A DNA stretch of 64,000 bases from Kordiimonas lipolytica (GTDB lineage Bacteria > Pseudomonadota > Alphaproteobacteria > Sphingomonadales > Kordiimonadaceae), in contig NZ_LRUB01000036.1 in NCBI RefSeq assembly GCF_001550065.1, positions 1-64,000 on the forward strand, written 5' to 3'. The notes under the pieces were generated by a model, which was not told the origin of the DNA, did no database searches, and saw only the letters and a program-made list of their open reading frames with translations. The translations under genes and the position numbers were made by a program. Positions 9,994 to 19,900 of this stretch are shown here, piece by piece. How positions within the stretch are numbered: position 1 is the first letter of the stretch; each line of letters opens with the position of its first letter.

Positions 9994-10461
9994 TCAGCCC
10001 CGCTCGATCACGGGTTCATGCGCCACCGGGCAATTCAGGCTGTTGGCGATGAAGCATTCCTTGTTGGCCACCGCGTGCAGGCTCATGGCCGTTTCCATGT
10101 CGCTTTGGCCTGAGATGGTGATGCGCGGGCGGAGGGTGATTTTCTCAAACTTCGCGATCACATCCTTGCCTTCCACCATCACGCCTTCGGCGTCATCTGT
10201 GTAGCTTGTCACCACCACATTATTGACCGCGCACAGATGCAGGTACCACAGCATGTGGCAGGCGCTGACGGAGGCCACCAGCATGTCTTCCGGGTTGTGG
10301 CGGGCCGGGTCACCCCTGAAGGCGGGGTCTGATGAGCCGAGGATGTCGGCCTTGCCGTCCATGCTGATGGTATAGTCGCGGCTGTAGCTTTTGTAATTTT
10401 TTGTGCCGTGCTCAAGCGCGCCGGTCCAAGTGGTGCGGGTGTTGTAGGTGTGCTGTGCCAT
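9994..10461 (-). CDS. OsmC/Ohr-family peroxidase
   Basis: A 155-residue OsmC-like protein expected to reduce organic hydroperoxides with paired cysteines in the cytosol. The first catalytic Cys sits in SVSACHMLWYLHLC and the second in KECFIANSLNCPVAHEP, the order expected for this superfamily. The length is typical. It converges on the small Cys-rich gene with a 20-bp gap. The sequence looks closer to the general OsmC-like group than to classical Ohr. Confidence 0.85.
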   Translation of the reverse strand: MAQHTYNTRTTWTGALEHGTKNYKSYSRDYTISMDGKADILGSSDPAFRGDPARHNPEDMLVASVSACHMLWYLHLCAVNNVVVTSYTDDAEGVMVEGKDVIAKFEKITLRPRITISGQSDMETAMSLHAVANKECFIANSLNCPVAHEPVIERG

Positions 10462-10603
10462 GTTTCGCCTCCTCGCGGTTCGGTAGGGCGAAACTACGCG
10501 CCCGCGGCCCTGCGCACCAGTGCCAATTTACAAGATGGGCGTGGGGCCAGTGGCATTTTCCGCCAAAAAATCGATGCCTGTCAAAAATCAGTCAAAAATC
10601 GGC

Positions 10604-10632
10604 TTGACCTTCGCCCGCGCGCATTTTATACC
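10604..10632 (+). promoter_or_regulatory. Sigma-70-type promoter for tRNA-Met
   Basis: TTGACC and TATACC are separated by exactly 17 bp, 79 bp upstream of the tRNA gene. Both boxes deviate from consensus by little and nothing else lies between them and the tRNA. Confidence 0.7.
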
Positions 10633-10710
10633 GGCGCAGCTTTCGGCGGCAGTGTAGCCGTTTTGAGTAGTCTTGAGTTGTTACAGACGCGTCGGAAGCC
10701 TGTATATTTT

Positions 10711-10787
10711 GGCCGAGTAGCTCAGCTGGTTAGAGCAGCGGAATCATAATCCGCGTGTCGGGGGTTCAAGTCCCTCCTCGGCTACCA
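10711..10787 (+). tRNA. tRNA-Met (anticodon CAT, elongator type)
   Basis: A 77-nt tRNA with encoded CCA. The acceptor stem pairs GGCCGAG with CTCGGCT (one G-U). The D arm contains AGCTCAGCTGGTTAGAGC. The anticodon stem GCGGA/TCCGC encloses the loop ATCATAA, giving anticodon CAT, and the T arm GGGGGTTCAAGTCCCTC is intact. The body resembles alphaproteobacterial elongator tRNA-Met rather than initiator tRNA or the lysidine-modified tRNA-Ile2, although CAT alone cannot exclude the latter. Confidence 0.93.
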
Positions 10788-10796
10788 ATTCAAAAG
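10775..10796. repeat. tRNA 3' end, left copy of an att-like direct repeat
   Basis: The last 13 bases of tRNA-Met plus nine bases beyond recur at 12690-12710 with one substitution and one deletion. tRNA 3' ends are standard integrase attachment sites, so this may be an attL. Confidence 0.5.
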
Positions 10797-10823
10797 CCAG
10801 TCCCTTGCGGGGCTGGCTTTTTG
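10792..10823 (+). terminator. Intrinsic terminator of tRNA-Met
   Basis: AAAAGCCAG plus TCCC pairs with GGGG plus CTGGCTTTTT around a short TTGC loop, five bases after the CCA end. The stem is long and GC-rich with a T5 tail, a textbook Rho-independent terminator. Confidence 0.9.
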
Positions 10824-10958
10824 TATTTGCGCTGGTGCAATCTTTTGTGGACCCCTGATCTGTTATTTGGCACGCTGACGGCATAGCACCCTTGGTGATC
10901 AATGGAGGCAAAGTGTCTCACATGTTCTGACGCCATATAACCGGCATGACCATCCGAC

Positions 10959-12002
10959 ATGACACTGGACACCGCAAATATCATCCAGCTTCTGTTTGTT
11001 TTCCAAACCGCTTTTTTTGGCGTGCTTGCCATGCCCCGCGCGCGGCTGAGGGCCTTTGCCCTCCTGTTGTTTGCCTTCGCGCTGCATATGGCCCTCAACC
11101 TGCTGGCTGAAACCGGTAACCTCGGCGCCTTTCCGAACATCACGTCTGCCTTCGGTTTCGCCTATGGGCCGCTTGTGTATCTCTATGTGCGGGATATCAC
11201 GCACGAGACACCGCTTCTGGGCAGGCGGGACCTGGTGCACGGCATTCCCTTTCTGGCTGCCATGCCCTTTTCGCCCTCGAACCTATTGTTCGACGTGCTC
11301 GGTTTCACAAGCATCGCGGCCTATTTTTATGCCACCTACCGTTATATCCGGGCCTACCACAGGAGCGTGTCCGAAAATCAGGCCAATGAGCGTCAGGCGC
11401 GGTTGGATTGGCTTGCCCAAGGCTTCATCGCGCTGATCATCGTTGGCCTCTATGACGCCGGGCGCATTTTCATGGGCTATGTTTTCGCCGCCGCCAACAG
11501 CGATATATTCTACATCATCACGCTGATGGGCGCCTTTATGGTGATGAACTGGCTGATCCTGCAAAGCTTCCGGTATCACCTGATGTTTGACGGTCTGCGG
11601 ACAAGTGAATTTCTGGCGGTCCCACCCGCGAAGGAAACCGCGCCCCTTAGTGCTGAGGAGGTGAAGGAGGCCGAGGCGGCGCTGCGCCTTCTGGAAACAT
11701 CGAAACTTTACCTTACGCCCCAGCTTCGGCTCGAGCAATTTTCAGATGCCAGTGGCATCGAACCTCGACGCCTGTCGTCGTTGATCCGCGGACACACAGG
11801 CGAACGGTTCCCACAGATCGTGAGCCGCCTGCGGGTTGCTCACGCCCAGAAGCTGATTGAAGAGGCCGCCCCTGAAAAATGTAATTTCCTCAGGATTGCC
11901 TATGATGCAGGGTTCAATTCAAAATCCGCTTTCAATCTGGCTTTCAAACAGGTTTCGGGAATCACGCCAACCGAGTACCGCGTGCGCCAGCGTGAAGAAT
12001 AG
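10959..12002 (+). CDS. AraC-family regulator with N-terminal membrane domain
   Basis: A 347-residue regulator. The first ~200 residues carry about six or seven hydrophobic segments, a membrane sensor replacing the usual cupin. Residues ~240-345 form the AraC double helix-turn-helix, including RIAYDAGFNSKSAFNLAFKQVSGITPTEYR near the C-terminus. Such proteins transmit an envelope signal directly to DNA. No strong ribosome site precedes the ATG, so the start is approximate. The secreted protein 85 bp downstream on the same strand is the obvious candidate target. It lies inside the possible tRNA-bounded islet. Confidence 0.85.
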   Translation: MTLDTANIIQLLFVFQTAFFGVLAMPRARLRAFALLLFAFALHMALNLLAETGNLGAFPNITSAFGFAYGPLVYLYVRDITHETPLLGRRDLVHGIPFLAAMPFSPSNLLFDVLGFTSIAAYFYATYRYIRAYHRSVSENQANERQARLDWLAQGFIALIIVGLYDAGRIFMGYVFAAANSDIFYIITLMGAFMVMNWLILQSFRYHLMFDGLRTSEFLAVPPAKETAPLSAEEVKEAEAALRLLETSKLYLTPQLRLEQFSDASGIEPRRLSSLIRGHTGERFPQIVSRLRVAHAQKLIEEAAPEKCNFLRIAYDAGFNSKSAFNLAFKQVSGITPTEYRVRQREE

Positions 12003-12087
12003 CGTCCAAATTCCTGTTTCTGGACGCAATAGGCGCACGCCAGCGGCATATATCCCTCATCCAATAACCAGAAAAAAGGATTCGACG

Positions 12088-12597
12088 ATGAGGAAAACCC
12101 TGAAACACATAATCACCGCAGGCGTGATAGCCATTGCCACCACAGCCACTGCCCATGCAGACGATTTCAAGCCTGAGGCTATTGATTTTGACCAGTCTCT
12201 TCCGTCCATGCGGACGGTGTTGTCAGCCGTGTGCAGCAGCACGACCGAACGCAACATCGACCCGATCGAGATTCCAGGTACCCGCCGCGCCCAAACCCAG
12301 ATTGATTGCACGGGCCTTTCCTTCGGCGGAAAGCTCCGGTTGGCGGAATTTGTGTTTCGGGATGACGAGCTTGCGCTTGTCTGGGTGCTTACAGACAAGG
12401 TAGAGGAACAGGCGATTGAAGCCCGAATGACCAAACTGTTTGGCACTCCCAGTCACAAGGCAGGCTCGGCCACAGCCTTCACCCACGCCCATACTGCGCT
12501 CAGGAAAGATATAGCCGAAGTGCTGTTCTATGCTCCAAGCGTCGCCCCCATGTTTGAGGCTTGGTTTGATCAGATGGTGGACGCAAAAAACGAATAA
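12088..12597 (+). CDS. Small secreted protein, function unknown
   Basis: A 169-residue protein with a clear signal peptide ending TATAHA-DDF. AAAAAGGA lies just upstream of the ATG. The mature part holds two cysteines (SAVCSSTTER and IDCTGLSF) that may form a disulfide, and no membrane span. I recognise no family. It follows the membrane AraC regulator and may be its target. It also sits inside the possible islet, and no homologous gene is nearby. Confidence 0.65.
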   Translation: MRKTLKHIITAGVIAIATTATAHADDFKPEAIDFDQSLPSMRTVLSAVCSSTTERNIDPIEIPGTRRAQTQIDCTGLSFGGKLRLAEFVFRDDELALVWVLTDKVEEQAIEARMTKLFGTPSHKAGSATAFTHAHTALRKDIAEVLFYAPSVAPMFEAWFDQMVDAKNE

Positions 12598-12689
12598 ACG
12601 GATCAGCCAGAATATTCGCGCTGAAAGGCGGAAATGGGTAGTCGTGTGCGTCTTATTAAGTGCGCCGGCAACCGCCTCATATTTAACTG

Positions 12690-12710
12690 TCCTCGGCTGC
12701 CAATCAAAAG
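12690..12710. repeat. Right copy of tRNA-Met 3' end (att-like remnant)
   Basis: Matches 10775-10796 at 20 of 22 positions (one A-to-G change, one missing T). As with the real tRNA gene, a terminator hairpin follows directly. The sequence upstream does not fold as a tRNA, so only the 3' end is duplicated. Confidence 0.5.
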
Positions 12711-12712
12711 AC

Positions 12713-12742
12713 CCGTTGGTCCAGTTGGGCCAGCGGTTTTTT
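12713..12742. terminator. Bidirectional intrinsic terminator
   Basis: CCGTTGGTCC pairs with GGGCCAGCGG (two or three G-U pairs) around AGTT, followed by T6. On the other strand the hairpin is followed by TCTTTT, so it can also serve the convergent sulP gene. Confidence 0.75.
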
Positions 12743-12754
12743 GCTTTTTGGTCC

Positions 12755-14476
12755 CTATTCCCCTCGCTGCCGCCATTTCTCCGTCGCCGCATTGATGCTG
12801 GGCTCGAACTGCACGGCCTCTGTGATATGCCCGAAGCGGCGGAGGGTTTGGGCTACGTCTGGTGACGCGCCGGTCAGATACACGGTGATGCCGCCTCGCG
12901 CGGCTTTGCGCGCCAGGCCTTCGATGGTGCTGACAGCGGTTGAATCCACAAACGGCACGGCCGAGAAATCAATCACCAGCGCGCGGTGATGGTCTGCGAT
13001 GCGGTCAAGCACAGACGCGATAGAGGCCGCAGCCCCGAAGAAGAAAGCGCCCGAAATGCGGTAGATCACCATATCGGGGTCTGTGGCGCTGGCGCTGTCA
13101 TAAGGCACGCGGTCCTCGGCACTGGCGTCGGCTGTGTCTTCGGCCACGAGCGGCATGTGCTGTTCGATCATGGTGGTTTTCGACATGCGGTAGATAAACA
13201 CGAGCGAGCCGAGCGCGAAGCCCACGATGATGGCTTCCGTCAGGTCCCGGAAGATGGTCAGAAGGAAGGTCACCAAAAGCACCGCAGCGTCGCCCTTTGA
13301 CGCGCGCACAAGCGTGGCGAAGGCCTGTTTTTCAACCATGTCCCACGCCACAATGGCCAGCACGGCGGCCAGCCCCGCAAGCGGGATAAAGCTGGCGAGC
13401 GGCGCGGCGATCAGGATGAACAGCAGCAGGAACAGCGCGTGCATCATGCCCGCCACCGGCCCGTGCGCACCGGCGCGGATATTGGTGGCGGTACGGGCGA
13501 TTGTGCCGGTCACGCAGATGCCGCCAAACAGGCCTGACGCCACATTGGCGCAACCCTGGGCCACCAGTTCGCAGTTGGAGCGGTGGCTGCGGCCGGTCAT
13601 GCCGTCTGCCACCACAGCAGACAGCAGGCTTTCGATCGCGCCCAGAAGCGCGAAGGCCCCGGCGCTTGGCAGCATGGTGATGACCTTCTCAAACGTGAGG
13701 GTCGGCAGCGCGGGCGTTGGCAGGCTTTGCGGGATGCCGCCGAATTTGGTGCCGATGGTCTCCACCGACAGGCCCAGAAGCGTGACCGCGACGGCAGACC
13801 CCGCAACGGCGATCAGCATCACCGGCAGGTTGGGCCTGAGCCGCTTCAGCACGATGATGACAAGGACGGTCGCGAGCGACAGGATAATCGCGGGTGTCGA
13901 TGCGCTCGGGGCCGCGTGCCATAGCGCCATGAGTTTGTCCACGAGCGGGCCGGGCTCTGCCCCCGTGAGGCTGAGGCCCAGCAATTCCTTCAGTTGGCTC
14001 GCGAAAATAATCACCGCAATCCCGGCGGTGAAGCCCACGGTGACGGGGTAGGGGATGAACTTGATATAGGTGCCAAGCCGCAGGTATCCGGCGGCCACCA
14101 GCATCAGCCCCGCGAGCATGGTGGCGATGATCAGCCCGTCCATGCCGTGCGCCTGCACGGTAGCGGCGACCAGCACGATGAAGGCACCCGCCGGGCCGCC
14201 GATCTGGAAGCGGCTGCCGCCCAGGAGCGAGATGATGAAGCCGCCGATGATGGCGGTATAAAGCCCCTGCGCAGGCGTGGCGCCGGACGCGATGGCGATG
14301 GCCATCGACAGCGGAATGGCGACGATGGCGACCGTGAGGCCCGCGATCATGTCGGCCCGCAGGTGGCCGAGGCCGTATCCTTCGCGGAAGATGGTGACAA
14401 GCTTGGGCGTGAAGAGGTCTGCGAAGCTTGGCCGGGTGCTTGCCGGGGCTGATGAGGGGCGGGTGGTGGTCGTCAT
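12755..14476 (-). CDS. SulP-family anion transporter with STAS domain
   Basis: A 573-residue inner-membrane transporter of the SulP/SLC26 family, for sulfate, bicarbonate or another anion. About ten to twelve hydrophobic spans occupy residues ~30-430, with the family signature GLYTAIIGGFIISLLGGSRFQIGGPAGAF near the N-terminus (only the segment around GGSRFQIGGPAGA is diagnostic). A STAS domain at ~450-560 carries VIDFSAVPFVDSTAVSTIEG. I chose the ATG giving MTTTTRPSSAP, since upstream residues look non-coding. It is 91 bp downstream of a small XRE regulator on the same strand, likely an operon. Confidence 0.
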   Translation of the reverse strand: MTTTTRPSSAPASTRPSFADLFTPKLVTIFREGYGLGHLRADMIAGLTVAIVAIPLSMAIAIASGATPAQGLYTAIIGGFIISLLGGSRFQIGGPAGAFIVLVAATVQAHGMDGLIIATMLAGLMLVAAGYLRLGTYIKFIPYPVTVGFTAGIAVIIFASQLKELLGLSLTGAEPGPLVDKLMALWHAAPSASTPAIILSLATVLVIIVLKRLRPNLPVMLIAVAGSAVAVTLLGLSVETIGTKFGGIPQSLPTPALPTLTFEKVITMLPSAGAFALLGAIESLLSAVVADGMTGRSHRSNCELVAQGCANVASGLFGGICVTGTIARTATNIRAGAHGPVAGMMHALFLLLFILIAAPLASFIPLAGLAAVLAIVAWDMVEKQAFATLVRASKGDAAVLLVTFLLTIFRDLTEAIIVGFALGSLVFIYRMSKTTMIEQHMPLVAEDTADASAEDRVPYDSASATDPDMVIYRISGAFFFGAAASIASVLDRIADHHRALVIDFSAVPFVDSTAVSTIEGLARKAARGGITVYLTGASPDVAQTLRRFGHITEAVQFEPSINAATEKWRQRGE

Positions 14477-16873
14477 GGTGCCATTAAGCCTTAGAGTTAA
14501 GGCGGCGGTGTCGTCGAATGCTTGTCGGCGCGCGCCGTCGCGTGCTGAATGTGGTGTCGCGATACTGCTATGGGGCGGCCTTGAGCCGCACACCGCGCCC
14601 GCCGCCTGTGCTTTGCTGTCCGTCGCCGATCAGGTCGACGCCGGCAGCATCCAGCGCTTCCACCACCTTGGTGAGCGTGGAAACCACGCCGCGGACATTG
14701 CCGTCGCTGGCTTCCATGCGCTGGATCGTGGGCACGGACACCCCTGCCAGTTCGGCCAGTTTTTTCTGGTCTATGCCCAGAAGCGCGCGGGCGGCCCGCA
14801 TTTGCCCGGATGTGATCATGAAAGCTTCCTGTTCAGGTATCTATATAGCAGTATGAAATATTTATAATGATATATAATAAATGAATATATTTATGAAAAG
14901 TAAAGATATGTGGGCAGCGCCTATGGCGCGCCCTTGATCCTTATGGCTTCTTGATCCTGGGGGCGATGCCGCCTATACCCAGCTGCATGCAGATTTTTGA
15001 CGGAATCATATCGGACCGTGGGTCCAAATACGCCGTGTCGGGCGGGCCGTGCGCCAGCCCGGACGAGGCCAAGGCCTTCATCAAGCAGCTGTGCCGCAAG
15101 AAGAAGTTCGCCAAGGCCACGCACAATACCTGGGCCTATATGACGCCCGAGGGGCCGGTGAAGAATGACGACGGCGAAACCGGCGCCGGCATGCTGATGG
15201 CGCAGATGCTGGAGCGCGAGGGGCTGATGCACCATATCGTGGTGGTCACCCGCTGGTACGGCGGCAAGCATCTGGGCGGCGACCGCTTCCGCCACGTGCA
15301 GGACAGCGTGCGCTATTATCTGGATCACGCGGATCTGGGTTAAGTCTGCCGAAAATGCTCAAGGCGATTTCTAAAAGGCTTAATAATCGATTTAGGCGAT
15401 TGCAGGAATCTGGTCTTCCAATTTCCCAAGTGTCATGAAACAGGTGTATGATCTGTTCTACCATGAAGGGAGCGCAGGCCTGCGTGAGGAACGTCTTCAT
15501 CGCCACCAACAAGAAGAAGCGAGCAGACGGGACAGGTCCACACTCTCCAACAAGTATGTTTCAGCTGCAAAGGCTGGCTGGCAGCCTTTTGCCCAACTTG
15601 AAGGAGGTAGGTAATGCTGAAGAGAACTCTACCAATGATTGCTGTTCTGGCTATGGGCACTGCCCTTGCCACTGCGCCTGCAGCCGCATCCATGGACAAC
15701 CATGGCGGCATGAGCGCGGAGATGAAAACAGCGCCAACCAATGATTACTGGTGGCCGAACCGCCTGAACCTGGATCCGCTCCGGCTCAACCTGCCGGATG
15801 CCAATCCGCTGGGGGCTGATTTCGACTATGCAGAAGCCTTCAAGGATGTGAACCTGGATGAGCTTCGCGCAGACATGGAAGAGCTGATGACCACGTCGCA
15901 AGACTGGTGGCCAGCTGACTATGGCCATTATGGTCCGTTCTTCATTCGTATGTCCTGGCACAGCGCCGGTACCTACCGCATGATCGATGGTCGCGGTGGT
16001 GCTGATGGCGGCATGCAGCGTTTCGCGCCGCTCAACAGCTGGCCGGACAACACCAACCTTGATAAAGCCCAGCGTCTCTTGTGGCCGATCAAGCAGAAAT
16101 ACGGCAACAAGGTTAGCTGGTCTGACCTGATCGTGCTCGCCGGTACCATCGGTATGGAGCATATGGGCTTCAAGACTGCGGGCTTTGCCTTTGGCCGTGA
16201 AGACGCCTGGATGCCTGAAGAAGTAAACTGGGGCCCCGAAGGCGAATGGCTTGGCCGCGCTGAAAGCCGCCACCGTATGGGCAAGCTCACAGGTGCGCTT
16301 TCCGCAGCGCGCATGGGCCTGATTTACGTGAACCCGGAAGGCCCGAACGGCGTGCCGGATCCACTTCTGGCCGCGCAGGAAATCCGCGACACGTTCGGCC
16401 GCATGGCCATGAACGATGAAGAGACTGTGGCGCTGATCGCCGGTGGTCACACCTTCGGTAAGGCACACGGTGCGTCGAAAGGGTCGAACCTGGGTGCGGA
16501 GCCTGAAGCTGCAAGCCTTGAAGAGCAGGGCCTGGGCTGGAAGAACAAATATGGTTCCGGCAAAGGTGCAGACACCATCACCAGTGGCCTGGAGGGCGCC
16601 TGGACGATCAGCCCGGCTGAGTGGACGCACAACTATCTGCAGAACCTGTTTGCCTTTGACTGGGTACAAACCAAGAGCCCGGCCGGCGCAACCCAGTGGG
16701 TTCCTGCTGATGACGCCACCAGCGAAATGGTGCCTGACGCGCACGACCCGGACAAGCGCCACAAGCCGATCATGTTTACGACCGACCTGGCGCTGAAGGA
16801 AGACCCGGCGTACCGCAAGGTTTCCGAACGCTTCCTGAATAACCCGGAAGAGTTCGAAAAAGCCTTCGCCCGT

Positions 16874-16908
<35 letters not shown>

Positions 16909-19900
16909 AACTTCCCGTTATCTGGGTGCCTGGGTGCCGGACGAAACTTACGTGTGGCAGGACCCGGTTCCGGAAGTTGACCACAAGCTGGTGACCAGCC
17001 GCGACGTATCCAAGCTGAAGAAAACCATCCTCGACAGTGGCCTGAGCCACGCCGAGCTGGTGCGCACAGCATGGGCGTCTGCTTCCACGTTCCGCGGCAC
17101 GGACATGCGTGGCGGTGCAAACGGTGCCCGCGTGCGTCTTGCGCCTCAGAAAGACTGGGCTGCAAACGATCCGGCTGAGCTTTCCCGCGTGCTGGACGTG
17201 CTGGAAGGTATCCAGGCTGACTTCAACAAGAAGGCTCGTGGCGGCAAGAAAATCTCCATGGCTGACCTGATCGTCCTTGGCGGTGCGGCAGCGATTGAAG
17301 ATGCAGCTGCGAAGGCAGGCCACAAGGTGACGGTGCCGTTCACTCCAGGTCGCGGTGACGCGACGGCTGAGATGACGGACGCTGCTTCCTTCAGCGTGCT
17401 GGAGCCAAAAGCAGACGGCTTCCGCAACTATTTCGCGGAAGGCAACGACCGGTCGCCTGCAGAAATGCTGGTTGAAAAAGCCGCACTTCTGAAGCTTTCG
17501 GTGCCTGAAATGACGGTGCTGGTGGGCGGCATGCGCGCACTGGATGCCAACACAGGCGGTGCCAAGCACGGTGTCTTCACCGATACGCCAGGCCAACTGA
17601 CGAACGATTTCTTCGTCAACCTCCTGGACATGGGCACCGAGTGGAAGAAGTCTGATACCGCCGGTATCTATGAAGGCTTCGACCGCACGTCCGGCGACAA
17701 GAAATGGTCTGCAACACCGGCTGACCTGATCTTCGGCTCCAACACCGAGCTTCGCGCTGTGTCTGAGGTCTATGCCCTCGACGGGTCTGAAGAGAAGTTC
17801 GTAAACGACTTCATCTCAGCCTGGACCAAAGTGATGAACCTGGACCGCTTCTAAGCGCCCAAGAGGTTAGAAAACAGGAACGGCGGTGCATCATGCGCCG
17901 CCGTTTTTCTTGGCAACCACCATCAATGTCTGGTCCGTTGCAAGCTAGTCGCCATCTTTGGGGTAAAGGCACTTGGCCCCTTTGTCGACCGTCATGCGTG
18001 CACGGCCACACTCAACAGGCCGAACAGTGAAGCTGCTGCAGTCCTGCACGAAGGCATAATAGGATTTTGTCAGGTCAATCGTGCGTCCGCCTTGAGCCGA
18101 GAGGAGGGATGCGGGCACCTTATATCCATAGACAGAACTGAAGGGCATGCCGCCTTCATCCGACACCAGATGTTCGCCGAAAATATGCCATTCCCCCACA
18201 GACCCGATATAGCGGGCTGACGTACCCAGCCTTGCAAGGTCGCCCAAGCTGAAGGTTGGGAAGGTTTCGATGCTCGATGCTGTTATCTCAAGCTCGCGTT
18301 CGCCCGAAAAGGCTGCGGCCTGAGGGCCTATGAGTATGGCAGCGAGAAAGGCTGTGGTGACTGTGCGTTTCATGGTTTTTGGTACCTCCCGCAAGAAGAA
18401 TAGTCCGCCTTATATGGACCTCTGATGAATATCATCCGGCTGCCGTTTCCCGGTCTGGTGTGATGGCCACGAGGAAATAGCCAAGGCTTCTGTGCAGATA
18501 CAGAAGAAAAGGCCATACAGCCAGATACAGGTTCCCACCGAAAACCAGGTTCCCCAAGGTTATCACCACCAGTATCACAAGCGGCGTCAGAATCAGATAT
18601 TCCGCGCGGCGGCTGTAGCGGCTGGCGCTTGGCGCTTTCTTCCCCGCCAGCCAGCGCAGCACAAGCGGCAATGCATAATCGATAAACACCCACACGATGA
18701 AAAGCGTGTTGCCAAAAAGGATCATGGCCTCCAGGGGTGGGGTGACGGTGAGCCAGTTGTTCAAGGCGGCGGTTATGATTACGAACAGCGGGGCCGATAC
18801 GCCCACAAGCGCCACAAAGAAGCGCCAGACGGCGCGCGCCTTGCGCCAGCCTTCAAGCAGGCTGATACGGCCGGTATGAAAAGGGATCATCAGGCAGATG
18901 CAGAAGGCCTGCAGGTAAAAGGAGAAATCCCAGAACCAGCGCGTGCCGATAAGGTCTTGCTGGCCGGTCCAGGGCAGGAAATAATTCCCCATGATGATGG
19001 ACAGGTGCAACCCCACCAGGATCACTGCCGTTCCAGCCGCCAAGGCACGCTTGTTTTCCACCCTGATCATTAGACCAGTAAAGCGAAAGCCGCGCGGGCG
19101 CGCAATGGTTTTCGGCAGCAGTGGGCTTTGCGGGCGCTAAAATAATGCCCCGGGGGTGGTGGCCGCAATAGGCCGTCCCCGGGGCGGAGCACATGGGGCG
19201 CCGCCATCGCCCCACATGCTTCAGGAGTGTCAGCTGTATGTCAGCTTTGTTGGCTCCAGCGTCAGTTCAAGCTTTGCCACATTCGCCGGGTTGAGGTTCA
19301 CCAGCACATGGGCGAAGCGGTCGGAATAGGCGAAGTTATAGGCCTCCGACAGCGGCGCCAACGTGGCCGCCCACTGGTTGAAGTAAGGCTTGTCTTTCTG
19401 CATGCCTTCGAAGAACAGGCTGCTGTCCAGCGTGAACCACTTCTGGCTGAAGAAGGAGCCGACAACGCCGCCATCGGTTTTGGTCTGGCTGCCAACGGCA
19501 CCGATATTGATGCCGGAGAACAGGTCCCCGCTGATCCAGCCATACACATCGTTGCCTGGCGCGGTGGACGTGCTGGCGCCGTCAAAATAATAGGGCGCAT
19601 TGCCGCCATAGATACCGCTTGGGTTCAGAAGATCATCCTTCTTGAACAGCATGGTGGTGCCGTCTTTCACGGGCACAAATTTCTCTACGGGGCCTTGAAC
19701 GACCAGGTCGGCCTGCGTCAGCAGGATATTGAGGCCTGCGTCGATCGTGGCCAGATATTGGTAGTTTTGTTTCGATTGCGGGCCTGATGGCGGCACATTC
19801 GGGCCAACGCCCGCGAACTCGCCCTTGATGATGGCGATCACGCCGTCCCCAAGGTTGGGCACCACGCCACCCACCGATGTTCCGGGGCCGTATGTCTCCT